A stretch of 64,000 nt of DNA from Neelides folsomi (taxonomy: Eukaryota > Arthropoda > Collembola > Neelipleona > Neelidae), in assembly GCA_034687125.1 (NCBI GenBank), contig JAQGBZ010000015.1, positions 1 through 64,000 on the forward strand, given 5' to 3'. The notes under the pieces are model-generated. The model searched no databases. It worked only from the letters and a program-made list of their open reading frames with translations, and was not told where the DNA came from. The translations under genes and the position numbers were made by a program. Below are positions 35,871 through 47,356 of the stretch, one piece after another. Positions within the stretch are counted from its first letter, which is position 1, and every line of letters starts with the position of its first letter.

Positions 35871-35878
35871 TATAAAAA
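35871..35878 (+). promoter_or_regulatory. TATA box (TATAAAAA)
   Basis: Followed by GGGAAGATGAGG and, 66 bases on, the ATG of a secreted protein; spacing suits a short leader. Confidence 0.55.
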
Positions 35879-35936
35879 GGGAAGATGAGGAAGGGGAAGA
35901 TCAGACCGAGCTAAGGAACACATCCAATAACCCAAG

Positions 35937-36497
35937 ATGCTCCAGCGGACTTTCATCCTTTTCTTCCTCGCCCTCAGCGTCTTACAAATTAAAGGTAATT
36001 TCTCAAATTTTCTAATCCGTACGTTAAAATCAAGTAATTATTGTACTAAAAATTTAAAAAAGTTGATCATAACTTTTTGAAATATTAATTAAATTAAAAT
36101 AACTGAATTTAAAAAATACAGAATCATAATTAATTGAAATGTAGCAATCAAAAAATCCAAAATTGAAGGTTTTAAAAATATAAAAAAATGTGTTAATATT
36201 GCAGGAATCCAATTTTGTGGAGAGACTGGATCTTGTAGTAAGAAGATGGAACGGAGTTATTTCCAGGCCGTGCCCCCCAACTTTGTGTCTGTAAAATCGG
36301 AAAGGCGGAATTGCTATTTATCGAAGGACAGTTATTTTTATCTGACGTTGGACGAAATCACTGCAAAGGGGCCGTGCAAGGTTGTCGCTGATTTGGCCAC
36401 TAAACCTTGCAGACTCCTCGAGGTCACGAATACCGGATGGACCAATCTGACCAAGTCAAACGGATACAAGCGGTTCTCATGCAACAACTCAAATTAA
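35937..36497 (+). CDS. secreted six-cysteine protein, 116 aa
   Basis: Exons 35937-35994 and 36205-36497 join in phase 1 (AAAG|GTAATT ... TTGCAG|GA). Signal peptide MLQRTFILFFLALSVLQIKG, cleavage expected near residue 20. The mature part of about 96 residues has six cysteines (FCGETGSC, RNCYL, GPCKV, KPCRL, FSCNN), consistent with three disulfides, and one N-glycosylation site (NLT). The first exon frame was chosen because it gives a signal peptide and a clean splice; the overlapping longer frame from 35824 does neither. The cysteine spacing matches no family I know. Function unknown. Confidence 0.7.
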
Positions 36498-37278
36498 CTT
36501 TTAGTCCAAATATTAGCTATTAATTAAGTCACTATTATAGAATATTGAATGTACAAATATCACTTATAATACCTTTTAAACCTGTAATTTATTGTAATTT
36601 TGTACAAAAGTTAAATACATATAAGATATTCTCTCGTAATCTTCTCGAGCATAATTGCATAATCATTAAGGCTACATGTATCTTACTAATGTCACTTCAA
36701 TATTGTAAATAAACAAAGTTATAAATCTTTCTCATGTCATTAACGGTCATTTCATACTAGGTAATATAATAGCTATACAAATACTTATACTGTAACTGTA
36801 TTTATCAGAATAACATACCACTTATTATTAAATATTCCATACATCCTGATATAAGTATTTAATACATATTTATGTATTTGCCTAATGCCAATTATCACAT
36901 ATTATAAAAATCTCTATATTTTAAAATGATGTAAATTTTCATCTTTAACATTAAGTATAGTTAGAAGGAATTGATCAGAAGCATTAACAAAAGGAGTTGT
37001 GATGTTGTGAATGATTGAAAGCTTTAAGTATTGAATGAACCTTAAGGCGTGAATGTGTTGAGTGAAATCTCTTTTCGGTGGTCCATCGGAGGGGCCCATG
37101 AAGAGGAGACTGCGCCTTTTGGGAAATTGAAGTTCCGCCTTTCCTCACTTCATCTCTCATCCAAAGGATTTGAGTATCGAGCGGATGCTCAGCTTCTCCT
37201 GTCAATTCAACACATTCAAATCATCTTTCACTATCATTATAAAAAACCATTTTGCTCCCTAACCGCTGTCACCCAACA
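36498..37278. other. intergenic; promoter/leader of ZC4H2 near its end
   Basis: AT-rich to about 37000, then 37050-37220 is noticeably GC-richer and directly upstream of the ZC4H2 start. No named motif stands out. Confidence 0.4.
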
Positions 37279-38381
37279 ATGGAAAATAGCGATATGAAGG
37301 AAGACATGAATTACAATACTCTCGCCACGCTTTCTAAACTCGAACTCGTCAAAGAAATCAGGTCCGGGAATTAAATCATTTTTCACATAATTCCTCAGCT
37401 AATCATAATATTTATACTATGAAAGGAAATGTAAACATTGTGATTAACTCAATTTTGTTTATTTTAGGAGTAAAACGCTTGAACTTCTCAAAGTAAAGTC
37501 CAACTTGATTGACGCGATTGAAGTCGTTAAAAAAGAGGAAAAAGCCGTGGCGGAATATCGAGCTGAACTCAATTCGCTCTTTCAGGAAAAAATGGCCAGA
37601 GTTGAGGAACTTCGTCAAATTCATTCAGACATCAATTCAGTAAGTGTCCATTTTCTTTATAAATTAATTGATCAACTCCTTGACTCATCTCATCAATGTC
37701 ATGAATAAGATGCTAATTAATTAAAGCAAGCGAATTTATTAATTTAAAATAATTAATTAAATCATAATTTTTTAATTAGATGGAAGGTGTAATCAAACAG
37801 AGTGAAGGGACATTCCAAAAAGCATCGGATTTGACCCAGCAGTTGATGAGCCAATATGGGCCATTGAAAGTTCAAGTTGATCATTTGAGGATTAATTGTT
37901 TGGGATTGGAGAAAATGCCAGAATTAGCTGAGGAGGATCCGGAGTTATTTGGATCTCTGTTGGAGCCCAAAACTCCCTTCAAGCTCAGCAACAACGAAGG
38001 GCGAGAGGAAAATTTGAGCCGTGAGGATTTCAATCATATGTTTCAACAGAATCAGCAAAATCAACCAATTCCCACTTCTACCAATTTCACCCAACACACT
38101 CAAGGATTCACATCTTCAATCATTCCAAACTTCAGGTAATTTTGATTTTTAATAATTTTAATATCATCTATTGTCATTTATGCTTTTTCTTTATGATAAA
38201 TGAAATGGGTTAAAATTTCTTTAATTAATTTAGCCGTCAACAACCGCCACCAATGAAGATTTGCCAAAGCTGTCAACAGCAGATTCATCGGAATGCCCCG
38301 ATTTGTCCTTTGTGTAAAGCCAAAAGCCGAGCGAGACATCCAAAAAAGTCAAAGAAGTCAAAGTCGCCCAGACATGAATAA
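37279..38381 (+). CDS. ZC4H2: ZC4H2 zinc-finger protein, 252 aa
   Basis: Exons 37279-37361, 37468-37639, 37780-38135 and 38234-38381 close in phase. The N-terminal half is the conserved coiled coil ([34 protein letters not shown]) and the C-terminus carries the C4H2 finger: [20 protein letters not shown] followed by [12 protein letters not shown], then a Lys/Arg-rich tail. Vertebrate ZC4H2 (about 224 aa) acts in neural development, with the RNF220 ubiquitin ligase and in BMP/TRPV4 regulation. The middle region is Gln/Asn-rich and longer than in vertebrates. The start could also be the second Met (MKED), six codons on. Confidence 0.93.
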
Positions 38382-39410
38382 TTTTTTGTTGGTTCTTAAT
38401 TCTTAATGTTTTCATGAATTCTCATAATTAACATAAACTCAATTTCAATATTATTATTATTTGTAAAGGCCAAAAAATGGCATTTTAACTCAGCAATAGA
38501 AATTAATATAATCAATCTTAAGATGCATTTAAAGTTATAACAATAATTTATAGAACTTGTTATGCATTAAAAGTTATAACAATAATTTATTTATACAACC
38601 ATTTTATAACTAAATTTGTAATTTTTAAATGTTTTAAATACCTACAAAACCCGATACATTTAAGGGATAAAGAATAACTTTAAAATCATAGAATCTGTTT
38701 ATATCTTGTATGAAGTATGTAAATATTTAGTAATTTAACATTAAATACTATACCTTACATCAAATGTTTGTTATAAATATAAAATTCGCTGTACAAATAT
38801 TTTTTAACAACTGTAGATTTTTATTTTAATTAAAATTAAGAAATCTAAAAGAATAAAATGAAAAGCGATTTTTAATGTTCAAGGATCTTTGATATCTAAA
38901 AATCGAAGAGCAATAATTTATAATTGTAACTACTCGTAAAATGTAAGTTATATTTATTAAAAGACTCAACATGTTTTAATCATACTTTTAATGTGGAATA
39001 AAAATACATAGATTGTCTTAATGTCGAGGAGTTGTCATTAAAGAAATTAAAACTCGTTTTAAATTAGCCGACGTTACTCATTGGATTTATTCTTAGCACA
39101 CTAATGATTACAAATCATATAAAGCCATATCCAAAATAGCTATTAATTCTATGAACCTCTCCAATATCACTTTATCATCAATGCACTAACAATACAATCG
39201 ATTGTTTTTGGCTTATTGGCACTATTGGTTATCAGTACCATCGATAATTATGAATATTATAGTCATATGAAACCGCGTCAAATCATGAGAAAAGAATTTA
39301 ATGCTTATTTTGCACGGCCAATTGGAATAATTCTTTTATCTTTCTTCTCACAGTCGCTATCAGGTTTTACAGTTAGAGCCGTCTTAAACAATTTTTATTC
39401 AACATCCAAA
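38382..39410. other. intergenic with a short duplicated segment
   Basis: AT-rich; contains the tandem duplicate annotated separately. The frame of the next gene is open from about 39216, so its start may lie upstream of 39411. Confidence 0.45.
38523..38590 (+). repeat. direct duplication of a 29-bp unit
   Basis: 38523-38551 and 38562-38590 both read ATGCATT(T/A)AAAGTTATAACAATAATTTAT, separated by 10 bases, with a single visible difference. Confidence 0.8.
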
Positions 39411-42400
39411 ATGGTAAAACCCAAGAAAAAACTCCTAACTCCTAAATCTCCAGGCATTTCAAAGTTGAAAATTTCCACAAAATCCAAATTAAAAGATTTC
39501 CCGAAGAATCCATTAAACTATCGCATTCAAGATATTCTAGATGATGATGAACAAGTTGAAGAAGTTGAACAAACAGAGAAGGAAATTTCAATTTGCGAGT
39601 CACTCGAATCCGTTCATATAACTCCAAATGAAAAACCAAAATCCAAATGGATCCAAAACGCGTTGTTGGACGAGGAAGCCGTTAACATTAACCAGTTAGA
39701 AGAGGCAGATCAAGAAGAAGAGGAAGATCAAGAGGAAAATAAAGCTAAAGAAGAGGAAGAAGTCAAAAGATTAATGGAATCATTGATACAAGATGAAGAG
39801 TATTACTCAGAACCCATACCCGTACAAATAATATCAATTGTCCGAGAATGTGAAGAATTGGAAAATGGCAAAGATGATGGAGTCAGAATTCACAATCGGA
39901 TATTGAAAAAGATTCGTCCAGCGCCTGTGGAAGTTGCAACCGTAAATCTTTTTCGCGAAATGCTCTTCGTCTTCCTCTTCAAAATGAATAACAAAGATCT
40001 CGATTGTACAAAGGAACTTTGCAATAAGATCAAACCTTGTTTTAAAGATAAAAAAGATTACATTTATATGCTGAATAAATGTCAGAAAGTGTTGGATGAG
40101 ATTGTAAGTTATATAATTATATAATTAATTATTTTAAATACACTTATAAAATTAGTTGAATCAATTAATAGGGGCTTTAATAAAATAATCAGTTATATAA
40201 AACTGATATTATCCATTACAAATTCTTTCATAGTTTGGCCTGAAACTTTATGCTGTTATGGAAGAAGAAATAACCGATGAGTTAAAGCCTTCAACGCAGA
40301 AGTTCATGGTGGTGGGGGATTACAGCGAAGAGTTGAAATTCGTCTTGGACATGATGGAATCAAAGTGGACGAAGGAACAATACTTGGAATTTGATCAAAA
40401 TAGTGAAGTCGAGTGGAAATGCAAAGATGAATATGAAGTTGTAACAAAGGCGCTTCTGTATGCAATTCTTACAGCACTTTTCCTCGAGCTCAAAATGACA
40501 AAGGGGCTTAATGAAGGTTTAATTTTTATGCTAAATATTAAATATTGTAAATTGTATTCATTATAATCTTATTGTATTGTATGCATGTAATGATATTCTT
40601 TTTCCCTAATTGTATATTGTAATACAGAATACATATGGATAAAAATTATTGAGCCATTTAATTTCGATAAAGCCTTGGATCTGACGAATTTGGCAGATTT
40701 GAGGAAATTGATTAAAAAGGTATACTGAAAGAATATGTGAATTTATTAATTTATTGAATGAGTAAAAAATTCCTTAATCAATATTTTCAATAAATTAAAA
40801 TTAAAAAAAGTAATAAAAATTTAATTTGTAGGAATTTTTGAGCACTGGATATCTCTATGTAAGATTCACGAAGGGAAATGACCTATTAGTAGTAAATGAA
40901 AAAAGTATATTTCCTGATGGAAAAGAAGCGATTTATTTTTGGGGTCCTCGGGCCACTAAAGAAGTCTCAAAAATCAATATCATTCAGAGTACCATAACTG
41001 TGAGAATTAAATTCATTTAATCACATTAGAAAATAGTACAAACATTATAATATTACAGGTTTAACCTTAAGTACTCTATAAAATCATAGAAATGCAATAT
41101 ATCATTAAAACCATCAATAATAATTCTTTTATTTAAATTTAGACAATGAGAACGCATGGGAAAGTGAATATCACGATTTTGAGTTTTACCAAACAACTGA
41201 AATGGGTGCGTGAGGAAGCAACAAAGGAAAAAAATCCCACATTGCTTTCATTTGAAGAACACAAATTGCTTTATTATCTTTGCCACTCCCTACGGATCTC
41301 CTATGACCCGACCTTCTTCCTCCGTCCTCAACTCGTGGAGGGAAAGAATGGGAAAATTGTGCGAAAGCGTCGTCCTCGCGGGATAGAACCCGATCCAAGC
41401 AGCATCACTCAGCTCCGAAAATTGATACAGGGCCTTCGGGCATCAGATCCGGATTTGACACGCGTACGAAACATCACCGCCGTGTCCAAGGTCTTTTGGG
41501 ACCTTGTGGTCAAGGAAAATCATCACAAAGATATTTTGGAGTCAATAAGTGACTACTTCCTAGTTCTCTCAATGATCCAAGAAGAAAAAAGGGCAGCTGG
41601 GGATCTTGAAGATTTTGCCCCAAACGAAATTTACAAGCAAATCACATTATCTTTGATGAAAATGAGGAAAGATAAAATGAGAGAAGCAGCAATGAGGAAA
41701 GAGAAAAGGAGGGAAGAGAAAATGAAGGAAGAGAAAATGAGAAAAGATGACGAAATTTTGGCTCAAAGACGATCAACTGTGAACACTCAAAAGACTGTTG
41801 TTTTAGATAATCCATATACTATAGAAGATGTAGAATATATGGAAATTGACAAAGACCTAGAAGTTATTAAGATTTCTAAAGAGGATGAAGAAGTAACTAT
41901 TATTTATGAGGGGAAACATGTACAAGGCAACATTAATGATCAAATGTATAGACAGCGTTTGGAAAAAGATGAAGCAAGTCCAGAAGAAGGTGATGAAGAA
42001 TTTGATTATGATGAGGAAAGCGAAGATGAGGAAGATGATGAAGACCAAGAAACAGTTCATGACAATAATGAAGAAGAAATGAAAGAACAAAAAGAAGACA
42101 AAGTTGATAAAATTCAAGAGGGAAAAGTTGAAAAGCATGAGAATAATGAAGCCATTGAAGATTTTAAAGAAGTTGAATGCCCAGAAGTTAAAGAAAATAA
42201 AGCAGTTGAAGAAGAAATTATCCATGAAGTAAAAAAATTTAAAATTTATGAAGCTGAAAAACAAAAAATTCTCGAAGTTAAAGAAGTTGAAGAAGAGAAA
42301 AATGATGTAGTTGATGTAGATAAAATTAATGTAGTTGATGTAGAGAAAATTAATGAAGTTGAAGTAGAGAAACTTCATAAAGTTGAAGAAGAGAAAATCA

Positions 42401-43284
42401 ATGAAGTTCAAGTAGAAAAAATTGGCGAAGTTAAAGAAACTGAAAATCCAAGCGAGACCATTGATGTCAGCATTAAGGGAAATGATTCATATCACTATGA
42501 ACAAATTAAAGAAAGTTCAAATGATTTTGAAGAAATTGTTGACAGTGTGGAAGCTTTAACTTTGAACCCAGATGATGGAAAAGTACACTATGAAGAAGTG
42601 ACAAGCAATGTAGAAATAGAATGGGACGAAGATCAAGAACTTATCCAAATCCAATTTTCGGAAAGTGAAGAAATAAATTATGCAGATGTGAGCAATTTCC
42701 AAGACCTTCTCATCACTTCTGCTAACAACGAATGTAGAGAAGAAGATGGGGACGAAGGAGCGGATGATCCGATGCTCGGAAGCGACAACAATCTCCAAAC
42801 TTCTCCAATTTTCAGTCTGGCTGAACAAGAACAACAAGAAGGATATTTGCTAGCTGGCCCAGGAGAAAATATTTCGCTCTTTAAAACTCAAGGCGAAAGT
42901 GAAATCATTGTTAATTCAATGGATATTGAACAAAATGAGGAAATCACAACGGGACAACCATTACCATTAAGCATGGAAAATGCAAATGAAAATATTCCTC
43001 AATTAGAAAAAGGTCAAGTTGAGGTCGGAAGGGTAGGAGAGATCAAAAATAAAAGTGAAGGGGTTAAAGGTCAAAGTGAAAAAGGAAATTGTCAAAATGT
43101 GGAGATCAAAGTGAAAAATATGCCAGAAAAGAGTAAAATTCCGCCTCCTGTGGAAGATGGAGAAATTCCAGGGCCTTCTTGGCGAATTAAACCACCACGT
43201 CCGAGACGTTGCAAAAAGAAAATTAATTATTTCTTCCAATCTCCTCCAAAAATTCGACCGGAAACTGATAGTGATGATAGTTGA
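39411..43284 (+). CDS. large acidic charged protein, 1125 aa, unknown family
   Basis: Exons 39411-40103, 40234-40516, 40628-40719, 40832-40999 and 41143-43284 close in phase. Start chosen at MVKPKKKLLTPK, which has a good context (AAAATGG). The basic N-terminus is followed by Glu-rich stretches, a compact part across exons 2-4 (EYIWIKIIEPFNFDKALDLT; GYLYVRFTKGNDLLVV) that looks folded, then a 350-residue Glu/Lys region with ten-residue repeats of VEKINEVEVE type at about 42295-42430, and a proline/basic end (GPSWRIKPPRPRRCKKK). There is no signal peptide or membrane helix. The folded middle part might be recognised by profile search; I cannot name it. Confidence 0.7.
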
Positions 43285-43540
43285 GCATTTTAATTCATTT
43301 TTCAGATTTACAGCAATTAAAATTTTTATAAATTTTCCAGATTAAAAGTATTTTATTTATTAGGAAAACTAGATTCATATTCTTCAAGATTTGCATAATA
43401 AATGCTAATTTTATTTTAGAACTTTTTCTTGTTATTTAAGGTTAATTAAGTATTGACGGGTGTTTTCAATTTTAAAAATAAATAAAATATATACAGAAAC
43501 CAGAAATAAATTGTACTTGAGCTGAAATTAAAATCATATC

Positions 43541-44227
43541 TTAATTTTCTTCATGAATTTCATGATGGGGAATTGTTGTATGCAGTAGACATTTTCGATT
43601 CGGCGTTTGGTAATACCCGGGTTTGCAAATGCATCTCGGCGGGATCCAATAATAAAAAGGATAACAAATTGCGTGTTCGACACATCCCAACTGAAGCGTA
43701 TCATATCTGCAATGAGTTCCTGCCGGAGAAACGCAGCGTTTCATTCCCACGTCGTAGACTTGAAGAGAGTCCAAACAGCTACAAAGTCCATTTTTGCAAA
43801 CGACCATTCCTAGCGGGTTGCAGTCAGAGGGTTTGTAATTGCACGGTTGGCCCAATCCAGGCACGCAGTCACCTTTGGAATTCTCGATGAATCCTTCTGA
43901 GCAAAGGCATTCTGTATAGCCTGATTTCTCCACACAACGGGCATTTGGAATACATTTTCGTATAGTTTGATTGCCATTTGGGAGTGAACAATCTCCACCA
44001 ACGACGCTGAGGCAAAGTTGGGCTTCTTCACTGAACCGCTGATTTGATGGAGATTCGCATTGGCAAAATCCTCCAATGCAAGTGAGAAGGGCGGATTTTT
44101 GACAAGGTCTTGAAGCATTGCAGGGGAAATTGAAAACGGAAGTTTTGTTCACAATGGGAATTGAAGGAAGTGCGGAACTCAACACGGCAGAGACAAAAGT
44201 CAAAACGAGAAATAAAAATTGATCCAT
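43541..44227 (-). CDS. secreted Cys-rich EGF/EB-like protein, 228 aa
   Basis: Single exon. The start at 44227 gives the signal peptide MDQFLFLVLTFVSAVLSSAL; an upstream in-frame ATG would bury it. The mature protein has regular cysteine modules of EB/EGF-like spacing (PCQKSALLTCIGGFCQCES; ARCVEKSGYTECLCSEGF; MVVCKNGLCSCLD; PPRCICKPGYYQTPNRKC), four to five units, with several N-glycosylation sites (NKTS, NASR, NQTI). No membrane anchor, so it is secreted or matrix-bound. EB-module proteins in arthropods and nematodes are mostly extracellular and poorly characterised. Confidence 0.75.
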   Translation of the reverse strand: MDQFLFLVLTFVSAVLSSALPSIPIVNKTSVFNFPCNASRPCQKSALLTCIGGFCQCESPSNQRFSEEAQLCLSVVGGDCSLPNGNQTIRKCIPNARCVEKSGYTECLCSEGFIENSKGDCVPGLGQPCNYKPSDCNPLGMVVCKNGLCSCLDSLQVYDVGMKRCVSPAGTHCRYDTLQLGCVEHAICYPFYYWIPPRCICKPGYYQTPNRKCLLHTTIPHHEIHEEN

Positions 44228-44803
44228 TAAGGAACAATTGATAGAGAAATCTTTCTTCTCTTCGTCTCTTACATCAACTAAGGGGATTATCAATGTACGT
44301 ATCACAAACCACAATATCTTAACCATATACAAATTATAATTTTATAATTAACAGTTCTACATTATGTGTATTATAGTAGATTGATCAGTGTTCATACCTG
44401 CATAATGCAAAATACATAACTGATATACAGATATGTACTGACGTATACGAAGTACAATTTGTATATTAGTACTCGTATCTATAATATTATACCATGTATG
44501 GAGTAATGTAGAGTATTTCACAATCATTACGTTCAACGTTCAATCCTAAATTAAATTAATAACCAAATGTTCCATTTATTTCAAAAGAGTTGATTAGAAG
44601 GCTTATTGTATTTATTAAAGGATTATTTTGAGATGTAATTTTTTTTATAATTCATCGTTTAAGCTTAAAGAAATTAGTTTATTGGCTATAATGTTTGTAT
44701 TTATTTATTATAAGAACGTAAAGATGCTTATATTCAATGAAGTTTTATCATGCAATGAGCGAGTGAGTTGGAATGTGATGAATTTATTAAATGTGATTTT
44801 ATT
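44228..44803. other. intergenic, nothing recognised
   Basis: AT-rich. The frame at 44628-44834 overlaps the end of the neighbouring gene on the other strand and is not supported. Confidence 0.5.
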
Positions 44804-45566
44804 TTATTCTTTTCCGGCTGAAAAAAGCGCTTGAGCAAGGAAAGCGTAGTTGATGGGATCCATCGTAGTTTCGATTGGACTTGCCGTTGTTGACTTGGCC
44901 GTTTTGAAAGCCATCCATGGAGGGACCTTTGACTTAGCCTTGGCCTTTGCCTTCGTCTTCTTCTTTGGTGCTTTCTCTGCTTCCTTTAAGTCAATTAATT
45001 AACAATAATTTTCATTAATTAACTTTTTATTTAATTTAACGTAAGTTAAATTAAACTAGAAAATTATTTGTAATCCAAACCTCTTCCACGATGGCTCTTA
45101 AGAAAAAGTCAGCATATGAGGGGATTGGTGAAGGTGTTGTGGTTGTTTTCATCTTAGCGGCTTCGATGATTGCAGGTGGGAGTCCTTTCATCTCCAGCCA
45201 TTTGTACCAAGCGTATGGTGGAAGTGTTGGTGGTGCAAGTTGGACCAGAGCAGCGTCATCCTCCGCTTCTCTCGCTTGTGGTGGGGCAGCTCCGAGTGGA
45301 AATGGTGATGGTGTTGTGGCAAGAATGGCGTCAATGAACGAGGGCGGGAGTCCCTTCATGGCCATCCATTGACTCCATGGATAAGGCGCTGGTGTTGGCA
45401 ATGCAAGACTTTCTGCTCCTAGCCCTGAAAAACAATAAATTCAATGGTGATTTTAAAACCAATAGGTGATTTGATCTTAGAAGTGAAAATTTAAAAATGA
45501 ACTTAAAAAATAAATTTTACTCGAAGAGGCGAATAGACAGAGGAGTAAAGCGATGGAGCTCTGCAT
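44804..45566 (-). CDS. secreted Trp/Pro repeat protein, 189 aa
   Basis: Minus-strand exons 45521-45566, 45081-45424 and 44804-44983 close in phase. Signal peptide MQSSIALLLCLFASS. Two clear repeats follow, PYPWSQWMAMKGLPPSFIDA and PYAWYKWLEMKGLPPAIIEA, each followed by a Thr/Pro/Ser linker (TTPSP), and a vestigial third (VPPWMAFK) after a Lys/Ala run (KKKTKAKAKAKSK). No cysteines in the mature part. Repeats separated by low-complexity linkers and basic runs could mark a structural secretion or a peptide precursor; the dibasic content is confined to one stretch, which argues against a classic multi-copy neuropeptide. Family unknown. Confidence 0.7.
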
Positions 45567-46790
45567 CTTCCAAAATTCCAAACTTCACAATCTCCCTAAA
45601 ATATGACGGCGTTGATTATAAAGAGAAGTTTGGTTGTGAAATTGGGCAAGTGGCGGGGTTTCTTCACTGGTTAATCCAACAGATGTTTGTGAAATAGAAA
45701 TTGAAATGCATCCACATGTCGAAAGCATGCTAGTTTTCAATTTCTAACTCTAACTGGAGATTCGAATCAATGAAAGATGGTGAGGGAATTAAAGGTTTTA
45801 ATGACAGTTTCATGCTCATGGTAAAAATAAGATTAGTAGATTAGAATTATAGAATTAAATAAAGATTCGGTCATTCGGTCATGTTTCTTTTATTTCCCAT
45901 TTCTTAATCAAAATAGTCATTGTAAATTATCATGTAACTGGTATTGGATTTATTTGGTTTGTTAAAGTATCGATTGTTCAATTGACTTTCCTTCAGCACC
46001 TTTCACCTGAATTAACCCTTAAACATTTTTTTAATTTAAAAACAATTTCACAATTATAATAATCAAATCATAAAAATAATTCGATCTATCAGGAATATTC
46101 CAAACAAAGTTTACTAGGTTCTTATGGCGCTGCACAAAAAACATAGTTTGAACAACAAACAACAAACTATAAGTATTTTGTGCAGCGCCATAAGAACCTA
46201 GAAAACTTTGTTTGGAATATTCCTAGTACATAGATTTAATATAATTTAATTTAAAAATTATAATTTAATATAATTTACATAATTTTTATATCTTGTTGCT
46301 TAATATTATTTTATTTACAATGTAAATTCCCTTTAACCTACAACCTACCAATTAATATCCCACTCACAAAATAATTAATACTTAACATGAGATTAATTAG
46401 AATGGAGAATCAGCGAGGTATTGGTTCTCATTTATCTTATTTAAAAATTGTATACCTATTACAGACAGTATAGCATTAACATGCCTATTATAATGTAAGT
46501 TGTAATTAAAATAATGATAATGCATTCATTTGGTAAGATATTCACTTCCATTAGCACGAGTATTAAAATTGAACAGCAAATGGTTTCATAATGTCTTTTA
46601 TATTTAGGTATAACTATAAATTATATTTAATACATCCATTACATTACGGACATCATTTGCAGATCTCTATTTAATATGAGAATAGCTCTTCTAATCTATA
46701 TCTTTAAACAATTAAGGTGTTTTTGTTAATTCAGTTATGTAATAGCAATAATCTTTGAAAATAAATGATTAAATATTGTTAGCAAGAAGT
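45567..46790. other. intergenic containing a foldback palindrome
   Basis: AT-rich. Apart from the palindrome at 46092-46225, nothing is recognised. Confidence 0.5.
46092..46225. repeat. about 60-bp inverted repeat (foldback/MITE-like)
   Basis: Arms 46092-46151 and 46164-46225 are near reverse complements, with one substitution and a small indel near the loop; the loop is about 12 bases. The inner part, GGTTCTTATGGCGCTGCACA and then TATAGTTTGTT on one arm, matches the core of the palindrome at 14848-15045. The outer 22 bases (AGGAATATTCCAAACAAAGT..) differ from that element yet are palindromic too. Confidence 0.9.
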
Positions 46791-47356
46791 TCAAGGAAAA
46801 TCTGGATGATAATGATCGTAATTCGCTTCGGCTTCTTTTTCCTTCTCATTGCCGAGAAATCCTCTTATTGGATCTCCCTTCCCGCCTTGGCCCCCATCCA
46901 TCCCGCTATCTCCGCCGAATTTCCCAAAATCGGGACCGCTGTCTTTGTCCAAATCAACGAATTCTGGTGCTGAGCAAGCGTTGCATTGACCCTTGAACTT
47001 TGCACCACACTTGCACTTTTTCCCTCCGCTGCTCGGGGTGGCCTTTGAGGCGACAACTGGGACGGTGGGGAGGTAAACACCTTCTGTTCCTGTCACTCCG
47101 AAGGCTCGACCCCCGTCTTCAGCACACCAATGACAATAGATGAAGATCAACCCACTGGAATGACATTTAAATGACATTTTAAAAATACTTCTTTTGGACA
47201 ATTCCTTAAAATTCTTAGAATTCTTACTCCCATTTCTTGTTAATTTGTCATTGGATTAATGAACTAAATAGTTTAATAAATTAATGAACTAAATATTTAA
47301 ACAACTTACATGATGACAAAGATAACGGCCAAAATTATCAAAGTGAGGTAGGCCAT
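46791..47356 (-). CDS. single-pass membrane protein with Cys cluster and Gly/Asp-rich tail, 136 aa
   Basis: Minus-strand exons 47310-47356 and 46791-47154 join in phase 2 (ATCAT|GTAAGT ... TTCCAG|T). The protein opens with a single hydrophobic helix (MAYLTLIILAVIFVIIGLIF) that is likely an anchor rather than a cleaved signal. YCHWC follows at once, then CKCGAKFKGQCNAC (C-x-C-x8-C-x2-C, a possible zinc site), then a disordered Gly/Asp/Lys tail (GGDSGMDGGQGGKGDP) ending YDHYHPDFP. Orientation of the tail is unknown. No family recognised. Confidence 0.65.

Noticed and set aside
41143-41998. Bacterial-style reading of this window as operons with ribosome sites
   Set aside because: Introns with GT..AG borders, phase-consistent exon joins and eukaryote-specific families exclude a prokaryotic source.
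41857-42411. 184-codon minus-strand frame rich in Phe, Asn, Ile and Leu
   Set aside because: It is the antisense of the Glu/Lys repeat region of the acidic protein; GAA/AAA codons read backwards as TTC/TTT. No independent coding signal.
43573-44118. Overlapping frames on both strands
   Set aside because: Shadows of the Cys-rich secreted protein; only the frame with the signal peptide keeps the cysteine spacing.
45091-45372. 93-codon plus-strand frame
   Set aside because: Antisense to the Trp/Pro repeat protein exon.
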